Assembly (NCBI GenBank): GCA_902608845.1
Contig: CACLPR010000003.1
Coordinates: 1-58,926 of the forward strand
Source of the DNA: an uncultured Pelagibacteraceae bacterium
GTDB lineage: Bacteria; Pseudomonadota; Alphaproteobacteria; Pelagibacterales; Pelagibacteraceae
Length of the DNA: 58,926 nucleotides
Direction of reading: 5' to 3'
Of the stretch, positions 26,335 to 34,676 are shown piece by piece. Position 1 is the first letter of the stretch. Each line of letters starts with the position of its first letter. The notes beneath the pieces are model-generated. The model had not been told where the DNA came from, did not search any database, and was given only the letters and a program-made list of their open reading frames with translations. The translations under genes and the position numbers were made by a program.

Positions 26335-28908
26335 CTAAGCTACCATGCTCTCAGCTTTTTGAAGGTCAACAGCAACTAGTTGACTTATTCCTTTCTCTGG
26401 CATTGTGACCCCATATAATCTATCCATTTTTGACATAGTTAATGCGTGGTGGGTCACTATTATAAATCTTGTAGAAGTAATCTTTGTCAGTTCATTTAAT
26501 AGATTACAAAATCTTGTTACATTTGCATCATCTAGCGGTGCATCGACTTCATCTAGAACGCAAATAGGGGATGGGTTAGTAAGAAATACTGCAAATATAA
26601 GTGATAATGCTGTCAAAGCTTGTTCACCACCAGAAAGTAAAGTAATTGACTGCAGTCTTTTTCCTGGAGGAGTGACCAGCATTTCTAAACCAGCATCTAG
26701 TGGGTCATCAGAGTCCACGAGTTCTAATTTTGCGCTTCCTCCATTAAACAATTTCGTGTACACCTCATTAAATTTTCTACTCACTCTTTCAAAAGCATCT
26801 AACAATCTTTCTCGACCTTTTTGATTAAGTTCTGTTATGCTTTCCTTCAATTTAAATATTGCTGTAACAAGATCTTGTCTATCTTGTTCCATTTTTTTTA
26901 TTTCAGTTTTATATTTTTCAGTCTCATCATCTGCCCTTAAGTTAACAGATCCAAGTTTTTCTCTTTCTCTCTTTTTTTCATCTAATAATTCTTCTTGAGT
27001 GACCAAGTCAGGAAATTGAGCATCTTTTTCAAGATTTGAATAATTAAGTATATTGCCTTCTTCAACATTCAAATCTGTCATAACTCTTTCTAAAAGATCA
27101 TTTCTTCTTTTATTTAAACCTTCAATGGTTGCTCCAGAGCTTGCTTTTTTTTCTCTAATTTCAATTGAATTTTCTTTTGTGTTGTTTAATTGATTTCTAA
27201 TTTCCGCAATATTATTATCAATTTTTTCAACTAAAATTTCATTCTCATTTTTTTCATCTTCAGAAATTCTTAGGTTTTCGGAAATCTTTCCTTTTTTTTC
27301 TGCTTGAGATTGAGGTTGTTTTTCTAAAACACTCAATTTTTCTACAAGTTTATTTTTTCTGGTATTAAGTTCATTTACCATTTTTTCAGAATTAGTTAAA
27401 AGATTTTGCCAGCTTTCAAATTCTTGATCAATTATACTTATTCGCTCTTTTCTTTTGACAGAATCTTTTTTTATATTTTGATTTTTACTATAAGTTTCAG
27501 CATAATCATCCTGTAATTTTTTTATTTGATCACTTTTTGATGTTAGAGTTGAAATTACATCGTCATCCTCAACTTCTTTAACTTTCATAGTTAAATATGA
27601 CAAGTCAATTATACATTCATCTAAAATTTTTATTGTCTGATGGTTTCTATTTTCTGAAATTAGTTTTTTAACTTCTTCGATTTTATTTTTTATGCTGGTA
27701 ATAATTTCATTATTTTTTTGCAAAGATTCAGCACTAAAACTCTCTAATAATTCATCCATTCTATCTTGCTCACTTTTTAATTTTGATTTAGAGTTTTCAA
27801 GATCTTGATTGGAAAGTTTTTCTGTTTCATAATATTTTGAATCTGTATCAATTAAGATATTTCTCTCCTCTTTTAATCTTTTTTCGTTAGAATTTGCGTC
27901 AATTACTATGCTTTTTTCTCTATCTATGTCTTCATCTATAACTTTTATAGAGCTTTTAATTGTATCTATTTCCTCATTTATTCTAGTACTTTCCTCATCT
28001 AAAGCTTTCAGCTCAAGGTTTAACCTTTGAATCTTAGATAAATTTTCAATATTTTTTTGTCTTATTGGCTCTACTCTTTCAAGTTCATTTTTAATTTTAG
28101 TTTCTAATTCTTCAATTTGTTTATTAAATTCTTTTACTTTTCCATCTGCCTCATTATTTACTTCATTTTCTAAAGTGATTTCTTTATCAATTTCTAGAAG
28201 CCTTAAATAATAAAGCCCTGCCTCAACTTTTTTTATTTCTTCTGAAATTAATTTATACTTTGCAGCTTCCTCAGCTTGTTTTTCTAAATTTGCTAATTGT
28301 TTTTCTTGTTGTCTTCTAAGTTCGTCGGCTCTCTTTAAATTATTTTCTGCTGCTCCTAATCTAATTTCTGCTTCATGCCTTCTAACATGCAAACCAGCTA
28401 TTCCAGCAGCTTCTTCAAGAATAGCTCTTCTATCAGATGGTTTTGCTGTAACCAATGATCCAATTCTGCCTTGACTTATTAGCGATGGCGAATGAGCCCC
28501 TGTAGATAGATCTGCAAAAAACATTTGTGCATCTTTTGCTCTAACTTCTTTGTTGTTTATGTAAAACTTTGATCCTTTATCTTTTTCAATCTTTCTTCGA
28601 ATTTCTATTTCCTCTAGATCGTTGTATTGGTGTGGTCCATCCTTATTTTCATTATTCAAGCTTAAAACTACTTCTGCAATATTTTTTGAGGGTTTATTTG
28701 ATGTGCCTGAAAATATAACATCTTCCATCCCAGACCCTCTCATACTTTTTGCCGAAGTCTCCCCCATACACCATCTAAGAGATTCAACTATGTTTGACTT
28801 GCCACAACCGTTAGGACCAACAATTCCTGTAAGGCCTTTTTCAATTAAAAAGTTAGTTTTCTCCGCAAAAGACTTAAAGCCATTTAATTGGATTTTTTTA
28901 AACTCCAT
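26335..28908 (-). CDS. smc: SMC chromosome-segregation ATPase, short and without a visible hinge
   Basis: The ATPase head is complete: Walker A GPNGCGKSN at 31-39, signature LLSGGEQ at 757-763, Walker B ICVLDEVDAPLDD at 782-794, and a Q-loop region ISQGRIG at 144-150. The protein is 857 residues against about 1150-1200 for bacterial SMC. Residues 257-539 contain no glycine at all and read as continuous charged helix, so the globular hinge that normally sits midway is not visible. No CxxC hook replaces it. It lies in the conserved mutY / DUF721 / dsbA-like / smc neighbourhood, 8 bases after the thioredoxin gene. Confidence 0.9.
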   Translation of the reverse strand: MEFKKIQLNGFKSFAEKTNFLIEKGLTGIVGPNGCGKSNIVESLRWCMGETSAKSMRGSGMEDVIFSGTSNKPSKNIAEVVLSLNNENKDGPHQYNDLEEIEIRRKIEKDKGSKFYINNKEVRAKDAQMFFADLSTGAHSPSLISQGRIGSLVTAKPSDRRAILEEAAGIAGLHVRRHEAEIRLGAAENNLKRADELRRQQEKQLANLEKQAEEAAKYKLISEEIKKVEAGLYYLRLLEIDKEITLENEVNNEADGKVKEFNKQIEELETKIKNELERVEPIRQKNIENLSKIQRLNLELKALDEESTRINEEIDTIKSSIKVIDEDIDREKSIVIDANSNEKRLKEERNILIDTDSKYYETEKLSNQDLENSKSKLKSEQDRMDELLESFSAESLQKNNEIITSIKNKIEEVKKLISENRNHQTIKILDECIIDLSYLTMKVKEVEDDDVISTLTSKSDQIKKLQDDYAETYSKNQNIKKDSVKRKERISIIDQEFESWQNLLTNSEKMVNELNTRKNKLVEKLSVLEKQPQSQAEKKGKISENLRISEDEKNENEILVEKIDNNIAEIRNQLNNTKENSIEIREKKASSGATIEGLNKRRNDLLERVMTDLNVEEGNILNYSNLEKDAQFPDLVTQEELLDEKKREREKLGSVNLRADDETEKYKTEIKKMEQDRQDLVTAIFKLKESITELNQKGRERLLDAFERVSRKFNEVYTKLFNGGSAKLELVDSDDPLDAGLEMLVTPPGKRLQSITLLSGGEQALTALSLIFAVFLTNPSPICVLDEVDAPLDDANVTRFCNLLNELTKITSTRFIIVTHHALTMSKMDRLYGVTMPEKGISQLVAVDLQKAESMVA

Positions 28909-28916
28909 TCAATGAC

Positions 28917-29498
28917 TTATATCAGTTTTTCTATATATTTTTTTAATTTTTTATAGTTGGATGTATTTTCGAACTTTTCACCATTGATTATAAGTGTTGG
29001 TGTTGCCTCTATTTTGTAGTTTTTAGCTCCGTTGATTCGGTCTTCTAAAATAAAATCTTCAATTTTTGAGTCTGCTATACATTTATCAAAATCTAATTTA
29101 AAATTTGATTCTTGAATTACCTTCTTTAGATTTTTGTTGAGATCTTCAATAGTGCTTCCTCTTACCCAGCGACTTTGATTTTTATATAAATGATGAAGTA
29201 TTTCTGAATTTCCATCATTCTTACAATGAGCTATTTTTGATGCATTAAATGCAGCCATATCTAACGGAAAATTTCTAAATTCGATTAAAATTAAACCTTT
29301 ATCTATAAAATCAGTTTTTAAGCTAGGATAAACTTTTTTATGGAAATCTGCACAATGACTACATGTTAAAGATTCAAAAACTATAAGTTTTACTTTTGCA
29401 TCTATATCACCCTCTGTGATCGATTTAATATCTGCTTTTGCATAAAGGCTAACAAAAAATAAAGATATTATAAATGTTTGTATTAATATTTTTTTCAT
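28917..29498 (-). CDS. Periplasmic DsbA-like thioredoxin-fold protein
   Basis: A 193-residue secreted protein with an N-terminal signal (about 1-22, ending YAKA) and a DsbA-like thioredoxin fold. The redox pair is C46 and C49 in CSHC, and the cis-proline loop is ATPTLIING near residue 171. It probably oxidises or isomerises disulfides in periplasmic proteins. Its ATG overlaps the DUF721 gene by 4 bases (ATGA). Confidence 0.88.
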   Translation of the reverse strand: MKKILIQTFIISLFFVSLYAKADIKSITEGDIDAKVKLIVFESLTCSHCADFHKKVYPSLKTDFIDKGLILIEFRNFPLDMAAFNASKIAHCKNDGNSEILHHLYKNQSRWVRGSTIEDLNKNLKKVIQESNFKLDFDKCIADSKIEDFILEDRINGAKNYKIEATPTLIINGEKFENTSNYKKLKKYIEKLI

Positions 29499-29974
29499 CT
29501 CGATTTTAATAATTTATTTAATTCTAATAGTGAATGTTTTATTTTATCATTTTTAATATTGGTAATCTTCTTAATATTTTTATTATTTGTCGCATTATTT
29601 ATTTTATCTTCCCTAATTTTTTCAAACTCTCCCTCAAAAGTCTTTAATTTAATGTCATCAACTACATTATAACCAAAAAATATATTCATTTTTTTTATTA
29701 TTTCTTTTTTAGAGTATTCAAGATCTACTTCATTTCCTCTTTTGACCATTATGTTTAAACAGCTTCCATTTAATTTAGAATTTTTAAATGATCTTGGATA
29801 GGAAACATTAAATAATTCCTTACCGACAAGAAATTTCCAATTATCCAAAGTATTTGAATAAATTTGACCTTTTTTACTCAATATTCTTTTTGCTTCTTGG
29901 GGCAAAGTATCTTTAAAAGATCTTAGTCCTTGAACAGATTTAGTTCTCTGCTTAGTATTATATTTAAAATTCAT
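29495..29974 (-). CDS. DUF721 / DciA-related protein
   Basis: A 159-residue basic protein with a DUF721-like core (WKFLVGKELFNVSYPRSF and a later LNIMVKRGNEVDLEYSK). DUF721 members such as DciA load the replicative helicase in bacteria lacking DnaC, but alphaproteobacterial copies in this locus are less studied. I start at the ATG at 29974, which abuts the divergent mutY ATG at 29975; a frame reaching 30067 would run through mutY and is unlikely. Confidence 0.75.
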   Translation of the reverse strand: MNFKYNTKQRTKSVQGLRSFKDTLPQEAKRILSKKGQIYSNTLDNWKFLVGKELFNVSYPRSFKNSKLNGSCLNIMVKRGNEVDLEYSKKEIIKKMNIFFGYNVVDDIKLKTFEGEFEKIREDKINNATNNKNIKKITNIKNDKIKHSLLELNKLLKSR

Positions 29975-30961
29975 ATGACAAGTCAAAACATACCAAATAA
30001 AATTTTGAATTGGTACGATAATAATAAAAGAGACCTTCCTTGGCGAAAAAAAGTCTCTAGAACTCAAAAAGAATATTTTACGCTAGTCAGTGAATTTATG
30101 TTGCAGCAAACACAAGTGAAGACTGTAATACCATATTTTGAAAATTTTGTTTCTAAAATCCCAGATTTAAAAAGTTTATCAAGAGTTAGAGATGCTAAAT
30201 TGATGAAATGTTGGGAAGGATTAGGGTATTATTCAAGAGCCAGAAATCTTAAAAAATCAGCAAAACAAATTATAAATGAATTTAAGGGCCAGCTTCCAAA
30301 AAATGAGGACGATTTAAAATCACTACCTGGAATAGGGAATTATACGTCTAATGCAATTATGGCAATTGCATTCAATAAAAAAATAATTCCTTTAGATGGA
30401 AATGTTGAAAGAATTTTAAAAAGAGTATTTTATTTAAAAAAAGAAAAAGAAATTTCTAAAGAAAATTTACACCAAAAAAAAATTTTTTTTGGAGAGACAA
30501 TTAGAGCTAGTGATTATGCTCAAGCTATAATGGAAATAGGTGCATTAATCTGTAAACCATCCAATCCACTTTGTTATCAATGTCCTATCTCAACAAATTG
30601 CAAATCCTTTAAAAAAAATGACTTTGAAATAATTAAAATAAATAAATTTAATAAACAAAAGTTTTTTGAAGCAAATATTTTTCAAAATAAGCAGAATAAT
30701 TATTATCTTTTAAAAAACAGAAAATTTAACTTTTTAAAAGATATGCCTATATTCCCTATGAATGAGATACCTAAGACAAAATTTAAAAATCATTTAGGAA
30801 AAAGAATCAATATAAAAATGTCAAATATGGATATGAAAATTGCAATTAATATGAAAAATAATTTACCAGAAAAGAGCGATGGATTTTTTATTAATGTTAA
30901 AGATTTAAGCAATTGGACTTTACCTTCGTTTACAAAGAAAATACTTAATACTATCAAATAA
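29975..30961 (+). CDS. mutY: A/G-specific adenine DNA glycosylase MutY
   Basis: MutY removes adenine mispaired with 8-oxoguanine. The 328-residue protein has catalytic E40 (SEFMLQQTQV), the helix-hairpin-helix LPGIGNYTS at 117-125, D141 in PLDGNVERIL, and the complete cluster motif C193-x6-C200-x2-C203-x5-C209. The C-terminal domain is short. I choose ATG 29975 because the mature family starts near ILNWYDNNKRDLPWR; the frame upstream to 29930 would overlap the divergent gene. Confidence 0.94.
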   Translation: MTSQNIPNKILNWYDNNKRDLPWRKKVSRTQKEYFTLVSEFMLQQTQVKTVIPYFENFVSKIPDLKSLSRVRDAKLMKCWEGLGYYSRARNLKKSAKQIINEFKGQLPKNEDDLKSLPGIGNYTSNAIMAIAFNKKIIPLDGNVERILKRVFYLKKEKEISKENLHQKKIFFGETIRASDYAQAIMEIGALICKPSNPLCYQCPISTNCKSFKKNDFEIIKINKFNKQKFFEANIFQNKQNNYYLLKNRKFNFLKDMPIFPMNEIPKTKFKNHLGKRINIKMSNMDMKIAINMKNNLPEKSDGFFINVKDLSNWTLPSFTKKILNTIK

Positions 30962-30965
30962 ATTA

Positions 30966-32096
30966 ATGAAAAAAATTGCGATTATTGGTGGAGGGATATC
31001 AGGCTTATATTTTGCAAATCTTTTAAATAATGAAAAAGATTTTGAATATAAGATATTTGAAAAAAAAGATAATTTTAATTTCCTTGAAGGTTATGGAATT
31101 CAATTATCAGTAAATAGTATAAAATTATTAAATAGTATAGGATTTAAAAATCTACCTGCATCTGAAGTTAGCTTTCCGTCAAAAGTGAATTTCATACAAG
31201 CAAATAATTCCAAAAAAATTTGCGATATAGACCTTACACAATTTAATGATACATTAAATCGATACACAACCTTAAAAAGATCAACATTATTAAAATTCTT
31301 ATTTCAAAACATCCCACAAGAAAAAATAAAATTTAATTCAAATATAACAAAAGTAGATAATTCTAATGGCATCAGAATTTCTTTTGGAGATAATAAAAAT
31401 GAAGAATTCGATTACTTAATTATTTCGGACGGTATTTTTTCAAAAACGAGGTCACTAATTTTTAATGAAAGCATATATCCAAAATATAATCTTAATGTTG
31501 CACTGCGAGGTAAATTAAATGGTGATTATGGTAGTGATATTTCAATATATATGGGATCAAATAGTCACTATGTGATCTACCCAGTAAATCAAAATAATGA
31601 ATACAATTTTGTAGCTATTATAAAAAAAAAATTATCCTCAGATGAATTGCAAAATCATGATTTATTCAAATCTGAAGAATTTTTAGCATCGTTAGTATCA
31701 GGTTTACAAAAAACATCGCAAATAAGCTCAAAAAATTTAAGTGAATTGAAATCATTTCCTGTTCACGTTAGCAGCGAATTTCCAAGTCTAAATAAAAAAA
31801 ATATATTTTTGTCAGGCGATGCTTTATTTACATTCCCTCCATCATTTGCTCAAGGAGCTTCCCAAAGTATTGAAACTGCAAACGATATATTTAAAAGTAT
31901 TTTTAGTGGTACAAATGAATTCTATCAAGAAAGGATTCGTAGTATTTCTTCTATAAATAATAAATCAAAATTAAACCATTTTACATTTCACTTATCAAAT
32001 CCCATCAATATTTTTATTAGAAATAAAATTTTGAAATATCTCTCAAAAAATAAAAAATTTCTTGAAAATTATTTGGGTAAAATTTACAGAGCTTAA
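30966..32096 (+). CDS. FAD-dependent monooxygenase, UbiH / salicylate hydroxylase-like
   Basis: A 376-residue flavoprotein hydroxylase: GGGISGLYFA at 8-17 binds FAD, a DG motif (ISDGIFSKTR) lies near 154-163, and SGDALFTFPPSFAQGASQSIE near 284-304 is the second FAD motif. A ubiquinone ring hydroxylase is one possibility, since ubiA and a ubiK-like gene are also in the window, but salicylate-hydroxylase-type catabolic enzymes share these motifs. It follows mutY by 4 bases and overlaps convergent ccrM by 4. Confidence 0.75.
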   Translation: MKKIAIIGGGISGLYFANLLNNEKDFEYKIFEKKDNFNFLEGYGIQLSVNSIKLLNSIGFKNLPASEVSFPSKVNFIQANNSKKICDIDLTQFNDTLNRYTTLKRSTLLKFLFQNIPQEKIKFNSNITKVDNSNGIRISFGDNKNEEFDYLIISDGIFSKTRSLIFNESIYPKYNLNVALRGKLNGDYGSDISIYMGSNSHYVIYPVNQNNEYNFVAIIKKKLSSDELQNHDLFKSEEFLASLVSGLQKTSQISSKNLSELKSFPVHVSSEFPSLNKKNIFLSGDALFTFPPSFAQGASQSIETANDIFKSIFSGTNEFYQERIRSISSINNKSKLNHFTFHLSNPINIFIRNKILKYLSKNKKFLENYLGKIYRA

Positions 32097-33166
32097 TTTG
32101 CAGGCCTTAATCTTTGTCTCAAATCATCAATTGGCTTTAAAGAATTTCCCGATTTATAATGCCAAAATGTCCATCCGTTACAACTTTCTGCACCAATAAT
32201 TTTTGCTGCAACCTTATGGATTGAACCCTCTGATTGTTGATATTTGATACTTCCATCCACCATAATTTTAGCATTTATTTTTTTCTTTTGATCATAAATT
32301 TCTGTTCCAGGTTTAATTAAGCCCATTTCAACTAATGATCCAAAAGGAATTCTTGGTTTTGATCTATTATTTTGAAGTGTATCTAGATATTCATCTTTTA
32401 TAATATCTGTATTGTTTAATCTTTTTCTTGTAGCATCAAAATAATTTTTTTCCTTTTCAATTCCAAAATATTTTCTACCTAATTTTTTAGAAACAACAGC
32501 CGTGGTACCTGATCCTAAAAATGGATCTAAAATAAAATCATTTTTATTTGATGAGGCTAATATTATTCTGTGGAGTAACGCTTCTGGTTTTTGAGTAGAA
32601 TGGAGTTTTTTTCCATTGTTTTTTAATCTTTCTTTGCCATTACAGATTGGAAGGTTCCATGTAGATCTCATTTGGAGGTCATCATTCAAGCATTTTAATG
32701 ATTGATAATTGAAAGTGTATTTCGACCCCTCACTTTTTGATGCCCAAATAAGTGTTTCATGTGCGTTAGTAAACCTTGTTCCCCTAAAATTTGGCATTGG
32801 ATTATTTTTATTCCAAATTACATCGTTTAGTATCCAAAAACCTAAATCTTGGATTGTAGCACCCACTCTAAAAATATTGTGATAACTACCTATTACCCAA
32901 ATCGATCCATTCTTTTTTAAAATTCTCTTACATTCTTTTAACCAATCAAAAGTAAATTCATCATAACTTTTAAAACTTTCAAATTGATCCCATTTATCGT
33001 CTACAGCATCTACTTTAGATGTATCCGGTCTACTTAATACTTTTTTTAATTGAAGGTTGTAAGGGGGATCAGCAAAAATAAGATCAAAAGTTTGATCAGG
33101 AATTTTTTTTAATTCCTCTAAACTATCTCCATTAATAATATTGTTTTTTAAAGTTTGATTACTCAT
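32093..33166 (-). CDS. ccrM: CcrM-type adenine DNA methyltransferase (GANTC)
   Basis: A beta-class N6-adenine methylase of 357 residues, with DPPY at 33-36 and the SAM motif FLGSG at 216-220. A C-terminal domain of about 85 residues (LVEMGLIKPG ... WTFWHYKSG) is diagnostic of CcrM over other beta methylases. CcrM methylates GANTC and is tied to the alphaproteobacterial cell cycle. The 75-base gap upstream holds three GANTC sites and a good promoter. Last gene of a minus-strand group with udg, a small gene and rnhB. Confidence 0.94.
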   Translation of the reverse strand: MSNQTLKNNIINGDSLEELKKIPDQTFDLIFADPPYNLQLKKVLSRPDTSKVDAVDDKWDQFESFKSYDEFTFDWLKECKRILKKNGSIWVIGSYHNIFRVGATIQDLGFWILNDVIWNKNNPMPNFRGTRFTNAHETLIWASKSEGSKYTFNYQSLKCLNDDLQMRSTWNLPICNGKERLKNNGKKLHSTQKPEALLHRIILASSNKNDFILDPFLGSGTTAVVSKKLGRKYFGIEKEKNYFDATRKRLNNTDIIKDEYLDTLQNNRSKPRIPFGSLVEMGLIKPGTEIYDQKKKINAKIMVDGSIKYQQSEGSIHKVAAKIIGAESCNGWTFWHYKSGNSLKPIDDLRQRLRPAN

Positions 33167-33179
33167 TTTTTAATTATTA

Positions 33180-33208
33180 ATTAGACTCCAGAGTAGAGTC
33201 TCCGTCAA
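33180..33208 (-). promoter_or_regulatory. Predicted ccrM promoter overlapping GANTC sites
   Basis: On the minus strand, TTGACG (33203-33208) and TCTAAT (33180-33185) are separated by 17 bases, each one mismatch from the sigma-70 consensus. GANTC sites lie at 33184-33188 (overlapping the -10), 33196-33200 (in the spacer) and 33228-33232 (upstream). The two inner sites form an inverted repeat AGACTC-N7-GAGTCT. The start of transcription would fall about 7 bases before the ATG. Caulobacter ccrM is similarly controlled by GANTC methylation; extension to this gene is inference. Confidence 0.6.
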
Positions 33209-33241
33209 CCTGAGATTGAATTATTTTGAGTCTACTTGTTA

Positions 33242-33820
33242 CTATTTTTTTCTGTGACTCAATATGTTGTGTATTGGATTGAATGTTTTTCGATGAAATC
33301 TAGTTACTCCATATTTTCTAATTGCATTAATGTGATCTCTAGTTCCATAACCAGCATTTAAATCCCATTTATATTTTTTAAAACTTTCTGACATTTTGAG
33401 CATCAGTTTATCTCTTGAAACTTTTGCAATTATTGATGCTGCTGATATTTCTTTAATTTTTTGGTCTCCTTTAATTATTGTTTTAACAAGATAATTACTT
33501 ATTTCTGGTGATTTATTTCCGTCAATAAGTACTAAATTTGGTTTAACTTTTAGTTTTTTTATAGCTCTCTTCATGGCTAATAAACTAGCATTTAAAATAT
33601 TTAGTTTTTCTATTTCTTTAACTGAGGCAGATCCTAAAGTCCAAATGGAATTTTTTTTTATATATTTTGCTAATTTTTCTCTATCAAACTTATTTAACTT
33701 TTTTGAATCTTTGATCTCTTTCTTATTAATATTTTTTTTTAGAATAACAGCTGCAGCATATACTGGACCAATTAAACTTCCTCTACCAACTTCATCAACT
33801 CCAGCTATAATTTTTTTCAT
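33242..33820 (-). CDS. rnhB: Ribonuclease HII
   Basis: RNase HII removes ribonucleotides from DNA. The 192-residue protein has the D9/E10 pair in GVDEVGRG, LVLIDGNKSP in the middle, and KVSRDKLM with the AGYGTRDH segment later, all family motifs. Its ATG shares one base with the stop of a 44-codon gene upstream (TAATG). In alphaproteobacteria rnhB next to ccrM is a familiar pair. Confidence 0.94.
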   Translation of the reverse strand: MKKIIAGVDEVGRGSLIGPVYAAAVILKKNINKKEIKDSKKLNKFDREKLAKYIKKNSIWTLGSASVKEIEKLNILNASLLAMKRAIKKLKVKPNLVLIDGNKSPEISNYLVKTIIKGDQKIKEISAASIIAKVSRDKLMLKMSESFKKYKWDLNAGYGTRDHINAIRKYGVTRFHRKTFNPIHNILSHRKK

Positions 33821-33954
33821 TAAGTAATAAAAAAATGATATAAAAGTACTCCAACTATCAACCCTTTAATAAAAGTAATCCACAATAATCCATAATTTGA
33901 AAGATTAAGTTTTTTTCTCCACCAATTTATATATTTTTTATGTATTTCTATCAT
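33820..33954 (-). CDS. 44-residue membrane protein, coupled to rnhB
   Basis: A short frame from ATG 33954 to a TAA sharing its last base with the rnhB ATG. The protein starts MIEIHKKYINWWRKKLNLSN and ends in a hydrophobic helix (about residues 21-43, with GLLWITFIKG). The tight coupling at the rnhB end, the 7-base gap to the uracil glycosylase upstream, and a sensible amphipathic-plus-helix layout argue that it is a real gene. Function unknown. Confidence 0.6.
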   Translation of the reverse strand: MIEIHKKYINWWRKKLNLSNYGLLWITFIKGLIVGVLLYHFFIT

Positions 33955-33961
33955 CGTAAAG

Positions 33962-34666
33962 TTAGACTAATATTCTTAATTCATCAATTTTCTTCCTAAT
34001 TTGTTTTAAATCAGCCCAAGAATATTTTTTTTGTTCAGCTTGCCTTAATAAATATGCTGGGTGAAATGTGATCATTGTTAAGTATGTTTTATTATGAATG
34101 ATTAAATCTTTCCAAACACCTCTTTCTTTTGAAATTTTTATCTTAGATCCAAAAAGTGATTCCATGGCTGTACTACCCATCAGAATTAATATTTTTGGAT
34201 CAATAATCGAAATATGTTTTCTAAGAAAATTTGAATATCTATTAATTTCTGAAGGCTCAGGCTTTCTGTTATTCGGTGGTCGATAGTTAACCACATTAGT
34301 AATATAAATATTGTTTCTTTTTATTTGAATAGCCTCTAACATTTTATTCAATAATTGCCCTGCATCTCCTACAAATGGCTTTCCTTGCTCGTCTTCTTTT
34401 TGGCCTGGACCTTCACCGATTAGCATAATTTTACTTTCGCTGTTCCCATCTGCAAATACTAGTTGCGTAGCGTTATTTTTCAGTTCGCAATTATCTATAT
34501 TTCCGATTTCGCTTTTTAATTCTAAAAGAAGTTTTTTTTTATCTTCTAGCTGTGGTTTAGTTTCAAGTCTGTTGATTGGTTTATCGCTAAATATATATTC
34601 AATTTCATTTGAGTTAAGATTTTCAAGGTTTAATATGTCTTTTTGATTTTTTAGATTTAAAGTCAT
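33962..34666 (-). CDS. Uracil-DNA glycosylase, family 4-like, lacking most cluster cysteines
   Basis: The 234-residue core matches family 4 uracil glycosylases: GEGPGQKEDEQGKPFVG at 84-100 is the active-site motif and FHPAYLLRQ at 201-209 the second motif. Family members normally bind a 4Fe-4S cluster through four cysteines. Here only C60 remains; the other three positions read I57, Y128 (VVNYRPP) and Y144 (INRYSNF). I start at ATG 34666, 10 bases from the divergent TPR gene; an upstream frame to 34759 would overlap it. Confidence 0.85.
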   Translation of the reverse strand: MTLNLKNQKDILNLENLNSNEIEYIFSDKPINRLETKPQLEDKKKLLLELKSEIGNIDNCELKNNATQLVFADGNSESKIMLIGEGPGQKEDEQGKPFVGDAGQLLNKMLEAIQIKRNNIYITNVVNYRPPNNRKPEPSEINRYSNFLRKHISIIDPKILILMGSTAMESLFGSKIKISKERGVWKDLIIHNKTYLTMITFHPAYLLRQAEQKKYSWADLKQIRKKIDELRILV

Positions 34667-34676
34667 AAGTTTAAAT

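Noticed and set aside
26405..26824. Plus-strand frame of 139 codons opposite the smc C-terminus
   Set aside because: Antisense to the SMC signature and Walker B region; Ser-rich product, as expected from reverse reading of such helices.
29930..30067. Extended starts for mutY (29930) and the DUF721 gene (30067)
   Set aside because: They would overlap each other by 138 bases and add residues unlike either family; the ATGs at 29975 and 29974 fit the family starts.
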